Notes under the pieces: model-generated
Databases searched by the model: none
What the model was told of the DNA's origin: nothing
Seen by the model: the letters and a program-made list of their open reading frames with translations, nothing else
Position numbers and translations under genes: made by a program
In this document: positions 8,607-18,533 of the stretch, piece by piece
Numbering within the stretch: the first letter of the stretch is position 1
Layout of the letters: each line of letters begins with the position of its first letter
NCBI GenBank assembly: GCA_023265045.1
Contig: JAHFUQ010000008.1
Span: forward strand, 1-62,346
Origin: Acidimicrobiia bacterium
GTDB lineage: Bacteria > Actinomycetota > Acidimicrobiia > Acidimicrobiales > AC-14
Reading direction: 5' to 3'
Length of the DNA: 62,346 nucleotides

Positions 8607-8871
8607 GCCGGCGGCCCCCGGCGGCGCCCGACCCTGACGGCGCCCTTTCCGGCGTCCCGAGCACATTCGGCGTCCAAGCCACCGCATGGGTGACGCCGAC
8701 GCCACAGAACCTCGACCGCGGCCGGCGGCCGGCCGGCCCGGGCGGTCCAACGCCGGCGGCCCCGGCGGCGCCCGACCCTGACGGCGCCCTTTCCGGCGTC
8801 CCGAGCACATTCGGCGTCCAAGCCACCGCATGGGTGACGCCGACGCCACAGAACCTCGACCGCGGCCGCGG
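8607..8871. repeat. 144-bp-period tandem duplication, non-coding
   Basis: Two copies about 120 bp long, offset by exactly 144 bp (for example 8620 matches 8764 and 8711 matches 8855). They are essentially identical over about 109 bp; the left edge differs by one C in a C run. Open frames cross it on both strands but none has recognisable content, so I regard it as non-coding. It fills most of the gap between two convergent genes (8429-8966). Confidence 0.8.
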
Positions 8872-8910
8872 CCGGCCGGCCGGCCCGGGCGCCGGGGGCC
8901 GGACGCGACC

Positions 8911-8938
8911 GGGCCCCTCCGCCGAAGCGAAGGGGCCC
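8911..8938. terminator. Hairpin between convergent genes
   Basis: GGGCCCCT pairs with AGGGGCCC around an inner CGC/GCG step and a CGAA loop, 28 bp before the stop of the leftward beta-helix gene. Likely a bidirectional transcription end; no T run. Confidence 0.5.
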
Positions 8939-8966
8939 GGGTTCGGGCTCGTTCAGGCGAACGTCG

Positions 8967-10052
8967 TCAGTTCAGGCAGTCGCTGCCGGGGTCGTCCTCG
9001 GTGAAGTGGCTGTTCTGCGTCCACGTGTTGCTGTCGCAGAAGCGGTTCCCATCGGACAGGTCGAAGCCGGGGTCGAGCCCGGGCGAGGCGGCGTTGTTGA
9101 CGGCCACGTTGCGGGTGATGACGTTGTTGAGCGCCGGGACGGGGTTCGCCACGGTCGGGTCGATCCGGATGCCGTTGCGGGCGTTGTTGGTGACCCGGTT
9201 GCCGGTCACGGTCGTGCGCATCACCCGCCCGAAGATGTGGATGCCGTCGCCGCGGCGGGCGTTGCCCTCGTAGCCGTTGTGCTCGAACACGTTGTTGGTG
9301 ATCTGGTTGTCGTCGGCGAAGGCGAAGACGGCGATGCCATCCAGGCCGTTGCTCCGCAGCGTGTTGCCCGTCACGGTGTTGAAGTTCGGCGAGCGATGGT
9401 TGGCGGCGTTGCCCGTGGTCTCAAGTCGGATGCCGTCGTCCTCCTGCACCAGATCGCCGGGCGTGCCATGACCGGGCCGCTCGAAGGTCAGGTTGTTGTT
9501 CTGGCTGACGTTGGCCTGGATGAGGTTGTTGTCGGAGTTACCGAGCAGTCCGATGCCGTCGAAGGGGCCGTTGTGGTCGGCCATGTTCTGGATGACCCGG
9601 TTGTTGCTCGACTCGAAGAGCAGGATCCCGTCGCCGAAGTCGGTCGAGAACTCGTCGCTCTGCTCGCCAATGTTGTCGCGCACCACGACCTGGGTGATCA
9701 GGCCGTTGGTGACGTGATCGAACACCACACCGGCGTCGAAGTCGCGCACGGTGCCGCTCCGGACGGTGATCCCCGTCTTGTTTTGCGCCCACACCCCGAG
9801 CCCGTCGCCCGGAGTCGGCGTGCCGAACACGGTGTGGCCGCCGAGGTTGAGGGTGATGTTGTTGGCCCCGATCTCGATGCCGTCCGCGGGGCACGGCCCC
9901 ACGTCCTCGGTCAAGGTGGTGTTGACGGTGATCGTCGTACCGCAAAGGGCGGTGCTCGCCCCGGCCGTGGCCGGCGAGAACACGAACGTCATCGCCGCGA
10001 TGAGCGACGCCACCCCCAGCCCTGCGCTTACCTGACGTCGCCGAATTTGCAT
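8967..10052 (-). CDS. Secreted right-handed parallel beta-helix protein (NosD-like)
   Basis: The 361-residue protein has a signal peptide (about residues 10-32, ending ATAGAS). It then shows many turns of a right-handed beta-helix: repeated N/D-rich steps such as NNITLNLGGHTV, SSNNRVIQN, SDNNLIQAN, FNTVTGN, DNQITNN, TTVTGNRVTNN and NNVITRN. Cysteines near both ends (ALCGTT, GPCP, FCDS, SDCLN) may form disulfides. The fold is that of NosD/periplasmic copper-binding or polysaccharide-processing proteins; substrate unknown. It has its own upstream gap of 111 bp and ends the secreted cluster. Confidence 0.85.
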   Translation of the reverse strand: MQIRRRQVSAGLGVASLIAAMTFVFSPATAGASTALCGTTITVNTTLTEDVGPCPADGIEIGANNITLNLGGHTVFGTPTPGDGLGVWAQNKTGITVRSGTVRDFDAGVVFDHVTNGLITQVVVRDNIGEQSDEFSTDFGDGILLFESSNNRVIQNMADHNGPFDGIGLLGNSDNNLIQANVSQNNNLTFERPGHGTPGDLVQEDDGIRLETTGNAANHRSPNFNTVTGNTLRSNGLDGIAVFAFADDNQITNNVFEHNGYEGNARRGDGIHIFGRVMRTTVTGNRVTNNARNGIRIDPTVANPVPALNNVITRNVAVNNAASPGLDPGFDLSDGNRFCDSNTWTQNSHFTEDDPGSDCLN

Positions 10053-10163
10053 CGGTACCCGCCTCTCACTGTTCTCAGCTTCTCGGTCGCGTTCCTAGCA
10101 CGGTACGAACACCTGTTCAAGAGCCCGGCCGCCCCGCACCGCGTGGAATCTTACTGGTTTCAG

Positions 10164-12614
10164 TTACGTGTCACCGGTCTTGTCCTCCGCCTCCGCTCCG
10201 GCGTCGGCCCGGGCCCGGGGCCGGGCGGCCAAGGGCGTCGCTCCGGCCAAGGCGACGATGTCCGCCACTGCCAGCGTCTCGCGCTCGAGCAGCGCCTCGG
10301 CCACCCGGTCCAGCGCCGAGCGGGCATCGCTCAACACCCGCCGGGCCCGTTCCCAACCCTCCTCGGCGAGGCGGCGGGCCTCCTCGTCGACCTTGTTCCG
10401 GGCCGCCTCCGACGGCGACCACCGCTCGGGCGGGAACGCCAGCGGCCCGAGCGCGTCGCTCATGCCCATTTCCTGCACCATGCGGCGGGCCAGCTCCCCC
10501 ACCCGGTACAGGTCGCTGGCAGCAGCCGAGCTGGACTCCCCGAAGACGAGCTGCTCCGCCACGCGCCCGCCCAGACCGAGCGCAAGCTGGTCGATCAGCC
10601 GCGAGCGCGACAGCACGGCGGGCTCGGCCTCGTCGCTCAGGGTGCAGCGGCCCAGCGAGGCGCCCCTCGGGACGATCGAGAGCTTGTGCAGCCCGCCCGC
10701 GCCCCGCAAGCCGAGGGCGACGAGGGCGTGGCCGGCTTCGTGGTACGCCACCAGTCGGCGCTCGGCATCGGTGAGGGTCGTGGTGCGGGAGCTGACGCCC
10801 AGTTGCGTCCTCTCGACCGCCTCCTCCAGCAGGGCGGGCGTAATCATCGCCGCCCCTCGCCGGGCGGCCAGCAGCGCCGCCTCGTTGAGCACGTTGGCCA
10901 GGTCGGCGCCGGAGAAGCCGGGGGTCAGCGCCGCGATCGACGCCAGGTCGACGTCGCCGTCCACGCGCTTGCCGGCGGCGTGGAGCCGGAGGATAGCCAG
11001 CCGCCCGGCCCGGTCGGGCAGGGCGACGGTGACGTGGCGGTCGAACCGCCCTGGCCGCACGAGGGCGGGATCGAGCAGGTCGGGACGGTTGCTCGCCGCC
11101 ATCACGATGACCCCCTCGCCCGTGTCGAACCCGTCCAGCTCGACGAGGAGCTGGTTCAACGTCTGGTCGCGCTCCGAGTCCAGTTCGGCGGTGTTCGCCG
11201 TGCGTCGCCCGCCGATGCTGTCGATCTCGTCGATGAAAACGATGGCCGGGGCCGCGAGGCGGGCGTCGGCGAACAGGTTGCGCACGCTGCCCGCCCCGGC
11301 CCCGGCAAACCGGTCCACGAACTCGCTCGCCGCCACCGAGAAGAAGGCGGCGTTGGCCTCGCCCGCGACGGCCCGGGCGAGAAGCGTCTTGCCGCAACCA
11401 GGCGGGCCCGACAGCAGGATGCCGCGCGGCGTGCGGGCGCCTTGGCGCTCGAAGCGCTCGGGCTCGGCCAGGAAGTCACGGACCTCGCCGAGCTCGGCCA
11501 CGGCGTCGTCGACCCCGGCCACGTCGGCGAAGGTCACGCTCCCGCTCCCGGTGTAGCGCCGACCGATGCCACGGTCGCGCAACGAGAGCCGGCGCTGGCG
11601 CTCGGGCGCGGCGAGGATCCAGACGAGCGCGGCATCCAGGTCGGCCTGGGTGATCGACAAGCGGCCCGCCCGACCCGCCAGCAGGGCGCCCTCGTTGACG
11701 AGGCTGGCCAGGTCGGCGCCGGTGAGGCCGATGGCCCGGCTTGCGATGCCGGCCAAGTCGACACCGGGCTCGAGCGGCTTGGCCCGGGCGTGCAATGCCA
11801 GGATGGCCAGCCGGGCGGTCTCATTCGGGCGCTCGAGGCCGACCGTGCGGTCGAAGCGGCCGGGCCGTAGCAGGGCCTGGTCGAGGATGTCGGGGCGGTT
11901 GGTCGCCCCGATGACCAGGATTCCCTCGGTGGCGGCAAAGCCGTCCATCTCGGCGAGAAGCTGGTTGAGGGCCTGCTCCTGCTCCTCGTGGCCCATGCCG
12001 GTCGGCCCGGATCGGCGGGCGCGGCCGATGGAGTCGAGCTCGTCGACGAAGATGATCGCCGGCGCGGCCCGCCGGGCCTCGGCGAACAGGTCGCGCATGC
12101 GGGCCGCGCCCACGCCGACGTACAGCTCGACGAAGTCGGACCCCGAGATCGAGAAGAAGCTGGCCTTGGCCTCGCCGGCCACGGCGCGCGCCAGCAACGT
12201 CTTGCCACAACCAGGCGGGCCGTAGAGAAGGATGCCCTTGGGGATGGTGGCGCCGATGGCGGCGAAGCGGTCCGGCTGGGCCAGGAAGGCGGTGACCTCG
12301 CGCAATTCGACGACCGCGGCGTCCTGCCCGGCGACGTCGGCGAAGGTGGCGCCAGGGTCGGCCGTGCCACGCGCGACGCGGGCGAGCCGGCCAAAGAGGC
12401 CGGTGCCGCGCCGGAACGACAGGATCATGTAGAAGAGCAGTACGGCGATGATCAGCCCGGGCAGGAGCAGGCTCGCGAGCTGCAGGGTGCGTTTGGCGTT
12501 CTGCTGGTCGATCGTCACCCGCGCCCCGCCACGCACCAATTCGATCAGGAAGCCTTCGCGGGTGTCCTTCAGGTAGGGCGTGGTGTAGCGATGGACCTCG
12601 CCGTTGGTGCGCAC
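10164..12614 (-). CDS. FtsH-type membrane protease with two tandem AAA modules
   Basis: Counting from the GTG at 12614: a membrane segment at about 46-66; a first AAA module with Walker A GPPGCGKT (132-139), pore loop FVELYVG, Walker B IIFVDELD and SRH with arginine fingers; a second AAA module with Walker A (403-410), Walker B IVFIDEID and SRH; then an M41 peptidase with HEAGH (625-629) and a distal zinc-ligand Asp in SAAASDLYRV. Normal FtsH has one AAA module. The second module's pore loop is altered (FVDRFAGAG). The frame stays open upstream to about 12926 and encodes a first membrane helix (GLITAGAVVALVVAYVGVL) and an FtsH-like extracellular segment, so the real start is probably upstream, yet no ATG/GTG/TTG lies there. 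Non-canonical start or frameshift is possible. Confidence 0.85.
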   Translation of the reverse strand: MRTNGEVHRYTTPYLKDTREGFLIELVRGGARVTIDQQNAKRTLQLASLLLPGLIIAVLLFYMILSFRRGTGLFGRLARVARGTADPGATFADVAGQDAAVVELREVTAFLAQPDRFAAIGATIPKGILLYGPPGCGKTLLARAVAGEAKASFFSISGSDFVELYVGVGAARMRDLFAEARRAAPAIIFVDELDSIGRARRSGPTGMGHEEQEQALNQLLAEMDGFAATEGILVIGATNRPDILDQALLRPGRFDRTVGLERPNETARLAILALHARAKPLEPGVDLAGIASRAIGLTGADLASLVNEGALLAGRAGRLSITQADLDAALVWILAAPERQRRLSLRDRGIGRRYTGSGSVTFADVAGVDDAVAELGEVRDFLAEPERFERQGARTPRGILLSGPPGCGKTLLARAVAGEANAAFFSVAASEFVDRFAGAGAGSVRNLFADARLAAPAIVFIDEIDSIGGRRTANTAELDSERDQTLNQLLVELDGFDTGEGVIVMAASNRPDLLDPALVRPGRFDRHVTVALPDRAGRLAILRLHAAGKRVDGDVDLASIAALTPGFSGADLANVLNEAALLAARRGAAMITPALLEEAVERTQLGVSSRTTTLTDAERRLVAYHEAGHALVALGLRGAGGLHKLSIVPRGASLGRCTLSDEAEPAVLSRSRLIDQLALGLGGRVAEQLVFGESSSAAASDLYRVGELARRMVQEMGMSDALGPLAFPPERWSPSEAARNKVDEEARRLAEEGWERARRVLSDARSALDRVAEALLERETLAVADIVALAGATPLAARPRARADAGAEAEDKTGDT

Positions 12615-12852
12615 GTAGGCGCCGACCGCATAGGAGTCGACGTCGAGGACTTTGGCGTCCTGAACCCGGCCCTGCTGGAGGAGGTTCAGAAACGTCGAGT
12701 AGTCCAGCCGGTCGCCGGAGACGTGGGGCTGGGTGGCGGCGAGGACACCGACGTAGGCGACGACGAGGGCAACAACGGCGCCAGCCGTGATCAGGCCGAG
12801 ACGCCGCTGGCGGCGGCGGCCCCTCGCCCCCGCCCGCCGAAGACGCTTGACC

Positions 12853-13410
12853 TCAGCCCTCCGCGACTCGGCTGCGCACGGCCACCGGGACCGGGCGGCG
12901 GCGCAACACGGCCACGCCCAACACCGCTACCGCCCCCGCGAGACCGAAGCCGAGCAGGTTGGCGCCCAGCCGCAACCAGTCAGCCGGCTGCGCGGGGGCG
13001 GTTCCGGTGTGGGACCCCGGCGCGGACGTGAGCGCCCCGGTGGACGAGATCTCGTAGGCGCCGCGTGCGATCTGGCCCTGGCCGTCGGTGGCGAGCAGCA
13101 CGTGCACGCCGCCCGTGGCGTCGGGCGCCTTCACCGGTACGGCGAACTTGCCGTCGGCGTCGGCGGTGGCAGTGGCGACCTGGGGCGCGGTGCGGCTGTC
13201 CCACCGCAGCACGACCTGGGTGTTGGGCGCCGCGTTCTGGCCCGTGACCATGATCTCGCTGCCGGGCGCGCCGGCCGATGCGCTGAGGTTGATCATCGAG
13301 AAGGTCGTGCACGCCCAGGCCAAGCCTGCGACGCCGACAACGGCGGCTACGCCGATAACGCTCGCGAGGACAGTGCGTCCCCCCATCCGACGACCCATGC
13401 GTCGACTCAT
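12853..13410 (-). CDS. Exported Ig-like protein with C-terminal membrane anchor
   Basis: The 185-residue protein has a signal peptide ending AGLAWACTTF. An Ig/IPT-like beta domain follows (SAGAPGSEIMVTGQNAAPNTQVVLRW and ADADGKFAVPVKAPDATGG, about residues 44-125), then a short linker. A C-terminal membrane helix (LLGFGLAGAVAVLGVAVLRRR) has an Arg stop-transfer. The AWAC at the cleavage point recurs in the two small exported proteins at 20110-21170. Position between the YCF48-like gene and the dual-AAA protease suggests a shared surface role, which is inference. Confidence 0.75.
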   Translation of the reverse strand: MSRRMGRRMGGRTVLASVIGVAAVVGVAGLAWACTTFSMINLSASAGAPGSEIMVTGQNAAPNTQVVLRWDSRTAPQVATATADADGKFAVPVKAPDATGGVHVLLATDGQGQIARGAYEISSTGALTSAPGSHTGTAPAQPADWLRLGANLLGFGLAGAVAVLGVAVLRRRPVPVAVRSRVAEG

Positions 13411-13507
13411 CCGAGCCTCCAGCCTTCCCGATCCAGCGATCGAATGTTGTCTGTGCCGGCTACGACACTAGATGCTTTGCACATCATGCCCGTTCGGTGG
13501 GCGTTCG

Positions 13508-14737
13508 TCAATGCCTTCCACTCCCCGGTCGCCGCCTCAGCACCAGAACCCCTGCGAGCGCGGCCACGAGCACGGCCCCGCCGATCAGCACCGGCGGCGG
13601 AACCGTGAACCCGCCGCCACCGCCGCCCCCTCCGCCGGCCGCGGCCGGGAACGTGATCCGGACGATCAGCGATTTCTGGCACGTGTCGGAAAACACCTCG
13701 CATCCCACCGCGTAGGCCGTCGTCGGGCCGGCGAACGTGACGTCCCGCAGGATGGCGCCCGACACTGGGCGGGCGACCCACGTCTCGCCCCCGTCGCCCG
13801 TGGTCACCACCGCCGCCTTGCGGCCATCGCTGAAGTCCGTGTACCCGACGGCCGCGCCGCGCCGCGCGTCGCGGAAGGCGATCCCGTAAAAAGTCTCGGT
13901 CGTGTCCTTGCGCTGCACCGCCCAGTGCTTGCCGCCGTCGGACGTGGCGAAGATCCGCCCGGCGTCGCTGGCGACGTGGCCCCGGAGCGGATCAGTGAAC
14001 GAGACGGCCTGGAAGTTGGTGCGGGCGATCTGGGCGCCCATGTCAGCGCCGCCGTCGGGCGTCCAGGTGGCGCCCCCGTCGGACGTGGCGATCATCACGA
14101 ACGAAGCCGGGCGACCCTCGCCGACGGCCCGCCCGTGCTGGGGATCGGGAAAGCTCACTTGCTTGAGCCCCCCGAAGCGACGGTCCCCCTGCCAGACCCA
14201 GGTCGCGCCGGCGTCCGACGTGGCGAGGATCGTGCCGCCGGCGCCCACGAGGTACCCGGTGCGGGCGTCGGTGAAGTCGACGTCGCTGAAGGCCCACTTC
14301 AAGCCGCGACCGTCGCCGTTGTCAGGTCCTTGCTTCTCGTTGATCGGCGGTGGGTCGTGCTTCACCCAGGTGGCGCCGCCGTCGGACGTGCTGAGGATCA
14401 CGTTCGGATTGCCCACGGCCCAACCATGGAGGCTGTCGGTGAACGACACGCCCGTCACGGCGTTCACGCCTTCCACATCGGCCGTGCGAGGGTCGACGCC
14501 GCTCTTCTGCTCCACCCACGTCTTCCCGCCGTCGGTCGTCGCCACGATGACGCCAAACGCGCCGACGGCGTAGCCGTGCTGGGGATCCGGGAAGCTCACG
14601 CCGTACAACGTCGTGGCCGTGGGCACGGGAAGCACTTCGACGGTGGTGAACGCCGCTTCCGGCGCCTGCGCCCCCGCCGGCGCGGTGGCGCCCACGGACA
14701 ACGCCAAGGCCAGCGAGGTCACCAGGCGGGTCCTCAT
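13508..14737 (-). CDS. YCF48/BNR-like beta-propeller, membrane-anchored
   Basis: The 409-residue protein has a signal peptide ([24 protein letters not shown]). At least six propeller repeats follow with TSDGGxTW-type Asp boxes (TTDGGKTWV, TSDAGATWV, TSDGGATWT, TSDGGKHWA, TGDGGETWV). A Gly run and a C-terminal membrane helix with Arg tail (VLVAALAGVLVLRRR) close it. Related HCF136/YCF48 proteins assist photosystem II assembly in phototrophs, but here nothing photosynthetic is near. The ATG overlaps the FtsH stop by 4 bp (ATGA), indicating coupling with the protease. Confidence 0.85.
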   Translation of the reverse strand: MRTRLVTSLALALSVGATAPAGAQAPEAAFTTVEVLPVPTATTLYGVSFPDPQHGYAVGAFGVIVATTDGGKTWVEQKSGVDPRTADVEGVNAVTGVSFTDSLHGWAVGNPNVILSTSDGGATWVKHDPPPINEKQGPDNGDGRGLKWAFSDVDFTDARTGYLVGAGGTILATSDAGATWVWQGDRRFGGLKQVSFPDPQHGRAVGEGRPASFVMIATSDGGATWTPDGGADMGAQIARTNFQAVSFTDPLRGHVASDAGRIFATSDGGKHWAVQRKDTTETFYGIAFRDARRGAAVGYTDFSDGRKAAVVTTGDGGETWVARPVSGAILRDVTFAGPTTAYAVGCEVFSDTCQKSLIVRITFPAAAGGGGGGGGGFTVPPPVLIGGAVLVAALAGVLVLRRRPGSGRH

Positions 14738-16749
14738 CGGGGGGCGTCGGTGTGGAAGGAGTTCCTGGCCGGCGAGGGTGAGGGCGACGGCGCGCCCGCG
14801 CCGCGCACGCGCACCGAGCCCAGCACCTTGGCCAGAGCGGGGCCGTGCAGGGTCTCGTAGGTGACGAGGCCGGAGGCGACGATGTCGAGCACCCGCCGCT
14901 CGGCCTGCAGGATCGAGCGGGCCTGCCCTTCCTGCTCGTCGAGGATGCGCCGCACCTCGGCGTCGAGGTGTTCGAGGGTCGGCTGGGAGACGTCCCTGGT
15001 CAGCAGGTAGTCCCGGCCCAGGAAGATCTCCTTCTGCTCGTGCAGGACCCGCACCCGGCCAAGACGGCTGCTCATCCCGAACCGACCCGCCATGTCCCGA
15101 GCGGTGTTCGTCGCCCGCTCCAGATCGGCCTCGGCGCCAGTCGACGGCTGGCCGAGCGCCAGCTCCTCGGCCGCGATGCCAGCCATGGCGATGGCGATCT
15201 GCACCTCCATGTCGTCGCGGGTCGGCAGCAGGCGCTCGTCGGTGAGCAGCGCGAGGTGGCCGATGCCGCGGCCCCGGGCGATGACCGACAGCTTGTCGAT
15301 GGCGGCGGCCTTGCCCATGGCCGCGGCCACGACAGCGTGGCCCGCCTCGTGGTAGGCGATGCGCTGCTTGTCCTCGGGCGCCATCAGCATGCCCCGCTTT
15401 TTCGGCCCCGACACGACCCGCTCCACCGCCTCCTCCAGGTGGGCGTAGATGATCGACGCCGACCGCTCCCGCACCGCCAGCAGGGCGGCCTCGTTCAGCA
15501 TGCTGGCCAGGTCGGCGCCGGTGAAGCCCGGGGTCTGGCGGGCGATCGTGGGCAGGTCGCCGTCCGGGTCGCCCAGGCGCTTGCCTTTGGCGTGCAGGCG
15601 CAGGATGGCCAGGCGGCCCTCCAGGTCGGGACGGTCGATGACGATGTGGCGGTCGAAGCGACCCCGGCGCAGAAGGGCGGGGTCGAGGATGTCGACCCGG
15701 TTGGTGGCCGCGAGGATGGCGACGCCGTCGGACGGCGAAAAGCCGTCCATCTGGACGAGCAGCTCGTTGAGGGTCTGTTCCCGCTCGTCGTGGCCGCCGC
15801 CCAGGCCGGCGCCGCGCTGGCGGCCGACAGCGTCGAGCTCGTCGATGAACAAGATCGCGGGCGTGGCCTCCCGGGCCTGCTTGAACAGGTCGCGCACCCG
15901 GGCCGCGCCCACGCCGACGAGCGACTCGACGAACTCCGAGCCCGAGATCGAGAAGAAGTTCGCCTTGGCCTCGCCCGCCAAGGCCCGCGCCAACAACGTC
16001 TTGCCGCACCCGGGCGGGCCCTGCAGCAGGATGCCCTTCGGGGGCTGGGCGCCCATCCGCTGGAAGGCGGTGGGATCGGCGAGGTAGTCGCGGATCTCCC
16101 CCAACTCGGTGAGCGGCTCCTCGGACGCGGCCACGTTGGCGAACGTCGTCCTCGACGAGCCCTCCAGCTTCTTGTCGCCGATCTCCCCGAACTTCAAGAA
16201 GTCCTGGGTGCCGCCGCCGCCCCCCCGCACCAGGAAGAACAGCAGGGCGAACAGGTTGGCCAGGATCACCAGCGGCATGAGGAACTGGGCGATGAAACGC
16301 ACCAGGGCCTTGCCCGCCTGACCGTCGACAGTCACGTGCGTGGTCCCGTTGATGAGGGACTTCAGGATGTCGCCCGTCGTGGCGTCGCTGTGGGGGTACG
16401 CCGTCCAGAACTGCTGGGGCGACCCGTCCACCTTGCTGAGCAAGCCGGTGATCCGTGCGTCCTGGTCGAGCAGGCGAGCCCGCACCACCCGGCCCTCCTG
16501 CGCGGCGGTGATCAGCCGGTCGAGGCTCAGCTGTTCGCCCGAGGTCGCCGGCCGCAGGGCATAAAGCAAGCCGGCGTACACGAGCAGCAACCCCAGCAGG
16601 CTGAACGTCAGCACCAGCACGCCGCGGCGGACGGCGCGAATGCGCTGGACCACCCCGCCGCCGGCCTTGCGCTTGGCGTCCGCGGGCTGCGGCGGCGCCG
16701 GCTTGGCCGGCGCGGCCGGCTTCGGCTTCGGCTTCGGCTGGTCGCTCAT
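14734..16749 (-). CDS. FtsH-family ATP-dependent zinc metalloprotease
   Basis: Membrane-bound AAA protease of 671 residues. A long Lys/Pro-rich cytoplasmic N-tail ([16 protein letters not shown]) comes first. Membrane helices lie at about 43-64 and 151-174 around an extracellular segment. The AAA module has Walker A GPPGCGKT (244-251), pore loop FVESLVG and an SRH ending RRGRFDR. The M41 domain has HEAGH and a distal zinc-ligand Asp in [10 protein letters not shown]. The pore-loop aromatic (normally F in FVEMFVG) is Leu here, an unusual change for substrate threading. Probably not the housekeeping FtsH given this context. Start and stop overlap the neighbouring genes by 4 bp each. Confidence 0.9.
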   Translation of the reverse strand: MSDQPKPKPKPAAPAKPAPPQPADAKRKAGGGVVQRIRAVRRGVLVLTFSLLGLLLVYAGLLYALRPATSGEQLSLDRLITAAQEGRVVRARLLDQDARITGLLSKVDGSPQQFWTAYPHSDATTGDILKSLINGTTHVTVDGQAGKALVRFIAQFLMPLVILANLFALLFFLVRGGGGGTQDFLKFGEIGDKKLEGSSRTTFANVAASEEPLTELGEIRDYLADPTAFQRMGAQPPKGILLQGPPGCGKTLLARALAGEAKANFFSISGSEFVESLVGVGAARVRDLFKQAREATPAILFIDELDAVGRQRGAGLGGGHDEREQTLNELLVQMDGFSPSDGVAILAATNRVDILDPALLRRGRFDRHIVIDRPDLEGRLAILRLHAKGKRLGDPDGDLPTIARQTPGFTGADLASMLNEAALLAVRERSASIIYAHLEEAVERVVSGPKKRGMLMAPEDKQRIAYHEAGHAVVAAAMGKAAAIDKLSVIARGRGIGHLALLTDERLLPTRDDMEVQIAIAMAGIAAEELALGQPSTGAEADLERATNTARDMAGRFGMSSRLGRVRVLHEQKEIFLGRDYLLTRDVSQPTLEHLDAEVRRILDEQEGQARSILQAERRVLDIVASGLVTYETLHGPALAKVLGSVRVRGAGAPSPSPSPARNSFHTDAPR

Positions 16750-18533
16750 GGTCCGACGCCCCACGCCTTGGCCGGGGCTGGCGCCGGGGCTCGCTGCGGC
16801 CCGCCCCGGTCGCCCTTGACGGCGACTCCGATCGCCGCCAAGACCATGCAGCCTCCGAGGCCGAACAGCCCGATCGGGACCGGGTTCAGGCCGCCGCCCG
16901 TGCTGCGCACCATGGCGTAGCGCGTCGCCGGGTACGCCGGCTGGCCCGGCGCCGCGCCCAAGCCGGGTGACGGGTTGAGCGGACCACCACCCAAGGGCGG
17001 CGGCGCGCCGGTGATCTGGCCCAACCCAGGGCTCGGGCCCGGCGACGGCGGCCCGGCCGGCGGGGCCACGATCCCAGTGGCGCCGCCCCCGTTCGGCGCG
17101 GCCGTGAAGCCGGCGTCGGGCCCGAACACCCCGACCTGGTTGGGCGTGCCGGGGGGCGTGAACGTGAAGTTATTGGCAAACCCCGAACCCGCCGCGCTGT
17201 TGGTCTGGCCACCCGCGAAAAACGAGCCGCCATCGGGCACACCACCACCGGCCTGGTTGGACGCGGTTCCTCCGTCACCGACCGGCCCCGTGCTGAACCC
17301 GTTGCTGGCCCCCGAACCGGTCGCCGTTGGGACCGGGAGCGTCCCGGGCGGACTCGGCTGGGGCACCGTCGTAGGAGTGGTCGCCGGCGTCGTCGAGGCC
17401 GGGCTGGTGGGCTGGGTTGTGGGCGCCGCAGCAGGCCCTAAAGGTTCGAAACGCCTGATGGAGCAGAGGCCAACATCAGCTTCGTAGATGACCGCGGGGT
17501 CGCTCGTGCGGATGGAGATCGAATTGGTGATGGCTGGCGGCCCCGGCAGCGTGCGGAACGCATCAGGCGTGGCGAGGTCCACTTGATAGAGCTCGCCGGT
17601 TCCGGTGTACCGACCGGCAACCAGCGTCTTTCCCTGCAAATCGACCGCCAAGCGTCCGATCGGCGCGCCGTTCTTCCCCGTGGTCAGGGGGAGGCCGAGC
17701 GGTTGGAAACTTTTTCCGTCCTCGTCATACCTGCGCACGCTCCCGTCAGCCGCGGCGACGTAGATGTGCCCGTCTTTGTCGGTGGCGACATCGGTCGGGC
17801 CGTAGGTGCCGGGGAGCGCGATCTTGTCCTGTACCTGCCCGCCCACGGCCACCCCCACCCGGCCCGCTTGCGCTCCTCGCGGCGGCTGCGTCACATAGAC
17901 GTTGTTCTGGAGGTCGACCGCAAGGGCACGCCGACCGGATCCCAAGTCGTTTGGGTCGGTGGCGACGACCTCCATCTTCGGCGCGCTGGCCGTGAGGGAC
18001 AACCGCAGGATCTGGAGGCCGAACTCGCTACTGCTGGCGATGTACGCGTACCGAGCGGCAGGGTCAACCGCCAAGCCGACGAGCGACAGACCGACTTGCA
18101 GGGGGTCGCTGCCGGCCACGACCAAGGGCCGGGGGTAGGAAGGCTTTGCCCCTGGGGCGCCCGCGATGGTGGTCAATTGCGGCGGGTTGAGGCTCAGCCT
18201 GCGGAGCCAGTAGGAGTCTCCGACCAATACCGTCCCGTCGATTCCAGCCGCGACGTTGAGGTTTGCCGCGTCGCCGTTGAACTCGACCCCGCCCGGCCCT
18301 TGCTGCGTCTTCGTGCCGAGGTCGCTGTCGCCCTTCGTGTCGGCGCATTTGCCCCCGGTCGGCACGAATCCCTGGAACACTGTCGCCGAATCGCCGGGGG
18401 CCGCGCCTGATGGGATCGCGCCGACTACAGACGCTACGACGATCGCGCTCATCACCGTAATGATCGGACGGAACCGCGACCCCGTCGCCCGCCACCTCAG
18501 CCCTCCCCAGCTCGCGCGCCGCATACGGGTCAT
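16746..18533 (-). CDS. Secreted NHL-like beta-propeller with Pro/Gly-rich stalk and anchor
   Basis: The 595-residue protein has a late signal peptide (IITVMSAIVVASVVGAIPSGA, about residues 24-44). A propeller-type region runs to about residue 370 with repeated blade ends (LAVDPAARYAYIA, VDLQNNVYVT, DVATDKDGHIYVA, LAVDLQGKTLVAG). A Thr/Pro then Gly/Pro/Ala-rich stalk follows to about 545, and a C-terminal hydrophobic helix (VPIGLFGLGGCMVLAAIGVAV). Catalytic residues not recognised. Stop/start overlaps link it to genes on both sides, so it is part of one transcript. Confidence 0.75.
   Translation of the reverse strand: MTRMRRASWGGLRWRATGSRFRPIITVMSAIVVASVVGAIPSGAAPGDSATVFQGFVPTGGKCADTKGDSDLGTKTQQGPGGVEFNGDAANLNVAAGIDGTVLVGDSYWLRRLSLNPPQLTTIAGAPGAKPSYPRPLVVAGSDPLQVGLSLVGLAVDPAARYAYIASSSEFGLQILRLSLTASAPKMEVVATDPNDLGSGRRALAVDLQNNVYVTQPPRGAQAGRVGVAVGGQVQDKIALPGTYGPTDVATDKDGHIYVAAADGSVRRYDEDGKSFQPLGLPLTTGKNGAPIGRLAVDLQGKTLVAGRYTGTGELYQVDLATPDAFRTLPGPPAITNSISIRTSDPAVIYEADVGLCSIRRFEPLGPAAAPTTQPTSPASTTPATTPTTVPQPSPPGTLPVPTATGSGASNGFSTGPVGDGGTASNQAGGGVPDGGSFFAGGQTNSAAGSGFANNFTFTPPGTPNQVGVFGPDAGFTAAPNGGGATGIVAPPAGPPSPGPSPGLGQITGAPPPLGGGPLNPSPGLGAAPGQPAYPATRYAMVRSTGGGLNPVPIGLFGLGGCMVLAAIGVAVKGDRGGPQRAPAPAPAKAWGVGP

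Noticed and set aside
13508-16009. Extended frame covering the YCF48-like gene and part of FtsH
   Set aside because: The part upstream of 14737 is an Arg/Gly/Pro-rich shadow of FtsH; the signal peptide fixes the true start.
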